Below are positions 59,893 through 64,000 of a DNA stretch of 64,000 bases, one piece after another. How positions within the stretch are numbered: position 1 is the stretch's first letter; every line of letters starts with the position of its first letter. A program made the position numbers and the translations under genes. Source of the stretch: Gaiella occulta (lineage in GTDB: Bacteria > Actinomycetota > Thermoleophilia > Gaiellales > Gaiellaceae); contig NZ_QQZY01000001.1 of NCBI RefSeq assembly GCF_003351045.1, forward strand, positions 610,177 to 674,176. Reading direction: 5' to 3'. The notes under the pieces were generated by a model that did no database searches, was not told where the DNA came from, and worked only from the letters and a program-made list of their open reading frames with translations.

Positions 59893-60450
59893 GCGTGCAG
59901 GGACGACACGATGTACGGCGTGTGTGGACGTGACCCGTTAGCGGCTACCGCCTCAGCGGGACACCGCCCCCGGAAGTCGACCGCCATCTCGCGGACACCT
60001 CCGATTCGCTCCCTTGCCGATCCCGCGCGTCGCTCCGCTCGATCGGCGTCGAGGCGTCCGTCGGGACGGCGGCAGGCGAAGGCGTTGTCGGCAGATGGCC
60101 TCCTCGCCCGGTCCGCAGCCTCGCCGGCGATTCTCGATCTCTGGATGGCCGGCAGGCATTTCCGTGGCCACGGCGCGGACAGCCACGGCTGAATCGCCAC
60201 GTACGAGCTGTCGCGGCATCTTTTCGCTGCCCCTCTGGGTACGCAAACAGACATGCGTTTCTTGTCGGGCAATACGCGGGAGCTCGTAAGGTCCGCGCCG
60301 GGGAATCGCGCGCTTCTGGGCGAGTACAGCGCGAATATGGGGATGCCGATCACAGGGAAATGGGGACGTGCCGCCCACCCGATCGGCTACTCCCGCGATC
60401 AACGCCGTGACAGCTCGCACGCGGGGTCGGTTCCGGGCGGTCGCGCATCT
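59893..60450. other. intergenic region upstream of the glycan operon
   Basis: 558 bp with no convincing gene on either strand and lower GC than its surroundings. It contains the minus-strand promoter candidate at 60218-60246. Open frames here lack family similarity and have poor codon bias. It separates the glycan operon from the response regulator gene, whose stop is at 60451; both are on the minus strand. Confidence 0.5.
60218..60246 (-). promoter_or_regulatory. candidate sigma-70 promoter for the glycan operon
   Basis: On the minus strand TTGCGT (60246-60241) and AAAGAT (60223-60218) are separated by exactly 17 nt. It predicts a leader of about 320 nt before the PIG-L gene. It is the best match in the intergenic region. 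Confidence 0.35.
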
Positions 60451-61137
60451 TCAGGAAATGAGCGACTCGCGAAGCGCGGCCGCGACGGCCTGGGTGCGGG
60501 TGGCTGCGCCAAGCTTCGCCATCGCCTTGCTGACGTGGGTGCGCACCGTCTCGGCCGAGATGAAGAGAGCCTCCCCGATCTGTGCGTTTGTGCGCCCGTC
60601 GGCGAGGAGCCGCAGCACCTCGCGTTCACGCTGGGTGAGGCTGCACACCTTCGCGCCGGCCTGGTCGACGAGGGCGCCGGCGAGACCGGGATCGATGTAG
60701 GTGCCACCCTCGCCGACCAGCCGCACTGCGCGCACGAGATCGTCGAGCGGAGAGTCCTTCAGGATCACGCCGCGCGCGCCAGCATCGAGCGCCTCGGTCA
60801 GAAGCGCCCGGCCGTTGAAGCCGGTGTAGAGGATCACCGCCGTCTCGGCTGCGGAACCCACCGCGCAACGCGCGACCTCGATCCCGCCCAAGCGCGGCAT
60901 GCGCACATCGACGAGCGCGACCGCCGGGCGCAGGCGCTCGATCAGCGCGAGCGCCTGCTCGCCATCCTGGACGGCGCCGACAACCTCTACATCGTGTGCT
61001 GCAAGAAAGCGCGAGACGGCATCGAGGACGGGCGGGTGATCGTCCGCGACAAGGCAGGTGACACGTGACCCTCCCGTCCCATCCGCACGCTCGCGCCGGC
61101 AACCCCTATCGGGGAGGGGCTTGCCTACTCCGTTCAT
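60451..61137 (-). CDS. NarL/FixJ-family response regulator
   Basis: 228 residues. The receiver domain has TCLVADDHPPVLDAVSRFLA, phosphoacceptor Asp77 in VALVDVRMPRLGG, and the Lys segment GVILKDSPLDDLVRAVRLV. A LuxR-type DNA-binding domain follows at about 165-225 (LTQREREVLRLLADGRTNAQ, then AETVRTHVSKAMAKLGAATR). ATG 61137 is the only usable start in frame, giving an unusual 26-residue basic extension. No sensor kinase is adjacent. It may control the glycan operon downstream, but no binding site is evident. Confidence 0.92.
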   Translation of the reverse strand: MNGVGKPLPDRGCRRERADGTGGSRVTCLVADDHPPVLDAVSRFLAAHDVEVVGAVQDGEQALALIERLRPAVALVDVRMPRLGGIEVARCAVGSAAETAVILYTGFNGRALLTEALDAGARGVILKDSPLDDLVRAVRLVGEGGTYIDPGLAGALVDQAGAKVCSLTQREREVLRLLADGRTNAQIGEALFISAETVRTHVSKAMAKLGAATRTQAVAAALRESLIS

Positions 61138-61184
61138 GCCGCCTCTATCGGTTGTCCCGCGTGACGCTTTAGGTTGCGCACCCC

Positions 61185-61427
61185 GTGACCGCGGTGGCGG
61201 CGACGGCGGTGTACGAGCTTGACGGCCAGCCGGCGAGTCAGTCGGCGCTTCAGGTGGGCGGCCGGGTGGAGGTGAAGTATCACGTGGAGCCGGACGGGTC
61301 GCTGAAGGCGAAGATGGTGAAGGCCAGGACGACTGGACACAGGCACGGGTTCCTGTTCGCCCGCGCCTACTACTACGGGCTCAGCGCGACCACGAAAAGC
61401 CACGAACAGTACGTCCGCATCCCCTGA
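61185..61427 (+). CDS. small DUF5666-like protein or fragment
   Basis: 80 residues from GTG 61185. AVYELDGQPASQSALQVGGR, then VEVKYHVEPDGSLKAKMVKA, reads like one DUF5666-type beta repeat, normally part of a longer secreted protein. The tail with HRHGFLFARAYYYGLSATTK is unrelated. No signal peptide is present. It is probably truncated; function unknown. Confidence 0.45.
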   Translation: MTAVAATAVYELDGQPASQSALQVGGRVEVKYHVEPDGSLKAKMVKARTTGHRHGFLFARAYYYGLSATTKSHEQYVRIP

Positions 61428-61481
61428 CGCGGCCCGGGAAGCGCGGCGATCACGTCGACCTCCGCGCGTCGATTCTCCGGC

Positions 61482-61955
61482 TCAGTCGTCGACGAGTTCG
61501 AGTTCGGTGGTGCAGGCGATCTGCGGGTGGATGGAGCGGTAGACGGGGCAGCGGGCGGGGTGGTGCTCGTAGGCGCGCTGGATCTTCTCGTGGTCGGTGT
61601 CGGCGTCGACGCGGAGCCGGTAGCGGACGTGGATCCGTTTGATCACGAGAACGCCGTCTTCGACTTCGATCTCGCCGGTTGCGTCGCTCTCGAGTCGGCC
61701 TTCGCTAGCGGGGACGTGGCGCGCTTCCAGCGCGCCTCCGAAGGTGCCGGTCAGTCAGCCGGCGGCGGCGGCGACGATGTAGTCGAGCGTGGTTGCGCGT
61801 TCGGCCTCGCTTCCCGCCGGCACACCGTAGTGCTCGGCGACGGCGGAGTGGACGCCGAAGACGACCGGCTGCTCCTCTGCCGGCAGGTAGGCGCGCCGCA
61901 GCGGCCCCCGCACCCGCTCGACCCGGACTCTCGACACATACGCGACCGATCCCAC
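61482..61955 (-). CDS. OsmC-family peroxiredoxin with an in-frame UGA at the active-site Cys (candidate selenoprotein)
   Basis: From GTG 61955 the frame encodes an OsmC/Ohr-fold protein: SRVRVERVRGPLRRAYLP, FGVHSAVAEHYGV, SEAERATTLDYIVAAAAG. Codon 67 is then TGA (61757-61755), where the family has the peroxidatic Cys (usually GGCLTGTFGGAL). After TGA the same frame continues for 90 sense codons without another stop: LTGTFGGALEARHVP, GEIEVEDGVLVIKRIHVR, HPARCPVYRSIHPQIACTT, ending at TGA 61482. The resolving Cys (136) is intact. A 157-residue product needs selenocysteine insertion or readthrough. Otherwise this is a nonsense mutation or read error. Start choice fits a leaderless promoter. Confidence 0.75.
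61718..61736 (-). promoter_or_regulatory. hairpin downstream of the in-frame UGA, SECIS-like
   Basis: In the mRNA GGCGCGC pairs with GCGCGCC (7 bp, perfect) around the apical loop UGGAA. The loop starts 25 nt after the UGA and has G as its second base. This matches the bacterial SECIS model as I recall it: hairpin 16-37 nt downstream, with a G in the first two loop positions. The arms also encode conserved residues, so chance is possible. Confidence 0.45.
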
Positions 61956-61961
61956 CGCGCG

Positions 61962-61967
61962 ATCATA
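61962..61967 (-). promoter_or_regulatory. -10 element for a leaderless OsmC transcript
   Basis: TATGAT on the minus strand lies 6 nt before GTG 61955, so transcription would begin at or next to the start codon. No good -35 is seen. Confidence 0.4.
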
Positions 61968-62073
61968 CCTGGGCTGCTGCCCTGAGCCCTGAAAGCCTTC
62001 GACCTGTCCCCAGAATCCGACCCCAAAAGGGCTGGCTTCGCTGACGGCCATCTCTGGAGAAGGAGCGTACCGT

Positions 62074-62106
62074 TTGACACTAATGTACGTTATGTCTACT
62101 ATGTAG
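62074..62106 (+). promoter_or_regulatory. strong promoter with overlapping palindromic operator of a toxin-antitoxin operon
   Basis: TTGACA (62074-62079), 17-nt spacer, TACTAT (62097-62102). The palindrome CTAC-TAT-GTAG (62096-62106) covers the -10, and an imperfect inverted repeat TAATGTACGTTA lies at 62081-62092. Autorepression by the antitoxin is the usual arrangement. Confidence 0.7.
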
Positions 62107-62130
62107 ATCCCCACTGAACCAGGAGCGCTC

Positions 62131-62595
62131 ATGCCGAAGCAGGTCTCGATCACTCAGGCCCGGAAGGAGATGGGGCCACTCTTCAGCGAGGTTGTGGTCG
62201 AGCATCGTCCGGCCCTAATCGAGCGGCACCATCGCGCGGGAGTCTTCATCGGTGAGGACGACGCGAGCGAACTCTTGAGCCCGTACGCGTTTCATACGGA
62301 GGTCTTCTTCGAGCCTGCCGCTGTCAGCTTCTGGGTTCCCGAGCTGGCGCTGTACGGGCGCGGCTCTACCTACGAGGAGGCTGGCGAGGATCTGGTCGAA
62401 GAAGTCCGGGACTACATCGAGGAGTACTGGTCGGAGATCGACCGTTATCGCAAGGCCCCGAACCGGGCGTCGCATTTCCCGTATCTGATGCGTGCCCATC
62501 TCGCTGATCGACGCGGCGAACTGCTCGACGTACTCCTCACGGAGCCGTCGGACGCAGCCGCCGCGACGCGCGAGGACGCCCTTGCCTCAGCCTAA
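62131..62595 (+). CDS. Phd/RelB-like antitoxin
   Basis: 154 residues with AGGAG before ATG 62131. The N-terminal QVSITQARKEMGPLFSEVVV is a Phd/YefM-type DNA-binding and dimerisation element. A longer C-terminal domain follows (SFWVPELALYGRGSTYEEAG, EDLVEEVRDYIEEYW), as in prevent-host-death-like antitoxins of actinobacteria. It should neutralise the toxin encoded next, whose TTG start lies inside its last codons, and repress the palindromic promoter. Confidence 0.75.
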   Translation: MPKQVSITQARKEMGPLFSEVVVEHRPALIERHHRAGVFIGEDDASELLSPYAFHTEVFFEPAAVSFWVPELALYGRGSTYEEAGEDLVEEVRDYIEEYWSEIDRYRKAPNRASHFPYLMRAHLADRRGELLDVLLTEPSDAAAATREDALASA

Positions 62596-63007
62596 GTTCT
62601 CAGACATCCGTCGCATTTGCCAGACCGACGGCTGGGAGGAGAGGAAAGGCGCCAGCGGGAAGCGCGGTGACCACTTCCGCTACGGGAAGGTGCTCGAGGA
62701 CTGTCGCATTCTCCGGACCAGGGCTTCGCACGGCGACGACGAGATCGGCGACCCAAGTCTTTGGCGCCGCATTTGGCGTGATCAGCTCGCTCTGGAGAGT
62801 GAAGACCAATTCTGGGAGGCGCTCGAGAACGGCAAGCCGGTGGATCGCACCCGATCTGCGCCGGCCCCTGCCGGGCCATCGCTCCCGGGCTGGCTCGTGG
62901 ACAGTCTGATTCGTAAGGTAGGGATGTCGCCCGAGGAGATCGCTCGGATGACCGAGCAGGAGGGGCGCGAGCGATTGAACGAGTTCTACTCTCAGCCGCC
63001 CGAGTAG
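62582..63007 (+). CDS. HicA-like toxin
   Basis: 141 residues from TTG 62582, overlapping the antitoxin by 14 nt. The N-terminal 45 residues (KFSDIRRICQTDGWEERKGA, then GKRGDHFRYGK) follow the HicA double-stranded-RNA-binding-fold layout with a conserved His in GDHFRY. TRASHGDDEIGDPSLWRRIW and a C-terminal helical region are seen in actinobacterial proteins annotated as cytotoxic translational repressors. mRNA cleavage is the expected action, unproven here. Confidence 0.7.
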   Translation: MPQPKFSDIRRICQTDGWEERKGASGKRGDHFRYGKVLEDCRILRTRASHGDDEIGDPSLWRRIWRDQLALESEDQFWEALENGKPVDRTRSAPAPAGPSLPGWLVDSLIRKVGMSPEEIARMTEQEGRERLNEFYSQPPE

Positions 63008-63032
63008 CGAGGGGCCAGGCGCGGCGCGCAAG

Positions 63033-63170
63033 TCACGTCTTCCAGAGCCCGCAGTAGTAGCAGCCCTCGCCAGGCGGATCAGCCCTGGCGAAGACAACAG
63101 CGACGCCCCCGTGTTGAGCGTCACTCCCGTCCAGGACGTTCGCGTCATTGATCTTCAGGATGAGCGGTCG
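63033..63170 (-). pseudogene. possible 3' remnant of an unknown gene
   Basis: On the minus strand a short frame reads ILKINDANVLDGSDAQHGGV, then AVVFARADPPGEGCYYCGLW, and stops. It looks protein-like but has no start and no family match. It could be the end of a lost gene between the two toxin-antitoxin modules. Nothing else is seen in 63008-63213. Confidence 0.25.
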
Positions 63171-63213
63171 TGGTCTTGAAAAGCTGGCAGTGCCAACGGA
63201 GCTCGGCCGTATG

Positions 63214-63241
63214 CTATCTTGGTATCGTGATACCTAGATGG
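63214..63241 (+). promoter_or_regulatory. palindromic operator before the RHH-Doc module
   Basis: Core GGTATC-GT-GATACC is a perfect palindrome (63221-63234). Including flanks, 11 of 13 positions in each 13-nt arm match. It ends just before the GGAGG and GTG 63249, so a bound antitoxin would block transcription or the start site. Confidence 0.65.
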
Positions 63242-63248
63242 AGGACGG

Positions 63249-63464
63249 GTGGTCGCTCGTAAGAACATGACGTTGAGGCTTCCGGCCGAGCAGGCGGATG
63301 AGCTGGAAGCGGTCGCGCGCGCTGAGGGGATCAGCGTCTCCGACGCCGTCCGTGAGGCGATCGCCGAGCACATCGAGCGCAAGCGGAAGGACAAGGCGTT
63401 CCGCGATCGTCTGCGTGCGGTGATGGAACGTGATCGCGAGATCCTCGAGCGACTCGGCCGCTGA
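63249..63464 (+). CDS. ribbon-helix-helix antitoxin
   Basis: 71 residues from GTG 63249 with GGAGG 4 nt upstream; ATG 63267 is an alternative. NMTLRLPAEQADELEAVARA, then EGISVSDAVREAIAEHIERK, is a classic RHH (CopG/Arc) DNA-binding domain. The C-terminal charged helix would wrap the toxin. It precedes the Doc toxin by 3 nt and likely binds the palindrome at 63214. Confidence 0.85.
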   Translation: MVARKNMTLRLPAEQADELEAVARAEGISVSDAVREAIAEHIERKRKDKAFRDRLRAVMERDREILERLGR

Positions 63465-63467
63465 CGG

Positions 63468-63854
63468 TTGGCGGAGTACCTCGATCTTGCCGACTACCTG
63501 CTGATTGCGGAGGCCGTTGTCGGCGTTCCCGCCGAATCGATCGCTCGCTGGCCCGGCATCGGGCTCGCGGAGTCGGCGCTGCACGCTCCGGCGGCCGGCT
63601 TCGAGGGGGTCGAGTTGTATCCGGACGTGATCGACAAGGCTGCTGTGCTCTGCGCGCGACTCGCTCGGAACCACCCGCTCCCGGATGGGAACAAGCGGGT
63701 CGCCTACCTCGCGATGCTCGAGTTCCTTGCCCGTAACCAGGTCGAGTGGGCGCCGCCGTCGGTCGAGGAGACGGTCGCGACGATTGAGCGCGTGGCCGCT
63801 GGGAGCCTCTCGGAGCGCGAGCTCGCAGACTGGCTGCGCGCGGCCGCGGCGTAG
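63468..63854 (+). CDS. doc: Doc-type (Fic fold) toxin
   Basis: 128 residues from TTG 63468. The Fic/Doc motif HPLPDGNKRVAYLAMLEFL is present with its His, Asp, Gly, Asn, Lys and Arg. ELYPDVIDKAAVLCARLARN precedes it. Doc proteins phosphorylate EF-Tu and stop translation. The pairing with an RHH rather than a Phd antitoxin is common in actinobacteria. Confidence 0.88.
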   Translation: MAEYLDLADYLLIAEAVVGVPAESIARWPGIGLAESALHAPAAGFEGVELYPDVIDKAAVLCARLARNHPLPDGNKRVAYLAMLEFLARNQVEWAPPSVEETVATIERVAAGSLSERELADWLRAAAA

Positions 63855-63971
63855 TGCCTCGCGGCATCGAGCCGGGTCGCGTCCTGGAACTGCTGTAACT
63901 TCGCCGGCTCCGTAAGGAGAGCGGCGTAGGTTCCTCGTAGTCCACGAAGACAACGAGAGGAGGCCTGCGCC

Positions 63972-64000
63972 GTGAGGCGGACACTACTGCCGTCGGTGGT
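63972..64000 (+). CDS. 5' end of a gene cut by the window edge
   Basis: GTG 63972 has AGGAGG 8 nt upstream and opens the frame MRRTLLPSVV to the edge. Only the strong ribosome-binding site supports it; the first residues could be the start of a signal peptide. Confidence 0.35.

Noticed and set aside
59889..60353. 154-codon minus-strand frame between the glycan operon and the response regulator
   Set aside because: No family similarity, no ribosome-binding site and codon choice unlike neighbouring genes; treated as intergenic.
1..64000. CRISPR arrays, tRNA, rRNA, prophage or insertion sequences
   Set aside because: No regularly spaced repeats with unique spacers, no tRNA-like TTCGAAT arm with acceptor pairing, and no integrase or transposase motifs were seen by eye on either strand.

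Overview
The window looks like chromosomal DNA of a high-GC (about 70% by eye) Gram-positive bacterium, most likely an actinobacterium of the Thermoleophilia (Gaiellales/Solirubrobacterales) type. That placement is an inference. It rests on the strong G/C bias at third codon positions, many GTG/TTG starts and 4-nt ATGA/GTGA gene overlaps, an HtpX-PspAB pair, and a Wzx/Wzy glycan locus with no outer-membrane export gene. No rRNA, tRNA, CRISPR array or transposase was seen.

Left part (1-16.4 kb) is housekeeping and metabolic: two large membrane proteins, an Fpg/Nei DNA glycosylase, asparaginase, a primary sigma factor with a clear promoter and hairpin terminator, an MscS channel, aspartokinase, a PNPOx-family protein, a GMC oxidoreductase, xylose isomerase, an NAD(P)HX epimerase-like protein, a zinc-ribbon protein and a DsrE protein. 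It ends with a two-gene operon of an ornithine-cyclodeaminase-like enzyme and a histidase-family protein that lacks the MIO-forming serine.

16.4-24.5 kb holds a decayed GMC remnant, a cysteine-containing HTH regulator followed by an FAD ferredoxin-reductase-type enzyme, a pterin-flavoured group (4a-carbinolamine dehydratase, FolE, SDR, RibD-C reductase), a CDP-alcohol phosphatidyltransferase and PspAB-HtpX.

24.5-32.9 kb is a copper/redox island: small His/Gly/Cys-rich proteins, a cupredoxin / Cu+ P-type ATPase / anchored cupredoxin operon, a TlpA thioredoxin with a CPxC membrane protein, an internally deleted MFS transporter and a frameshifted cytochrome b. Five sites in this island carry 11-bp-periodic TTCA-type direct repeats, which suggests one response-regulator regulon.

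32.9-59.9 kb is one dense, same-strand, mostly translationally coupled exopolysaccharide locus: PIG-L deacetylase, WbqC, DegT aminotransferase, WecA-like initiating transferase, Wzz-like protein with a degenerate kinase domain, Wzy, Wzx, WecB, many glycosyltransferases, a fused tandem methyltransferase, and two asparagine synthetases sharing a 951-bp block that appears identical.

60.4-64 kb has a NarL-type response regulator, an OsmC-family gene interrupted by an in-frame UGA exactly at the peroxidatic cysteine with a hairpin just downstream (candidate selenoprotein), and two toxin-antitoxin modules, each with a palindromic operator.
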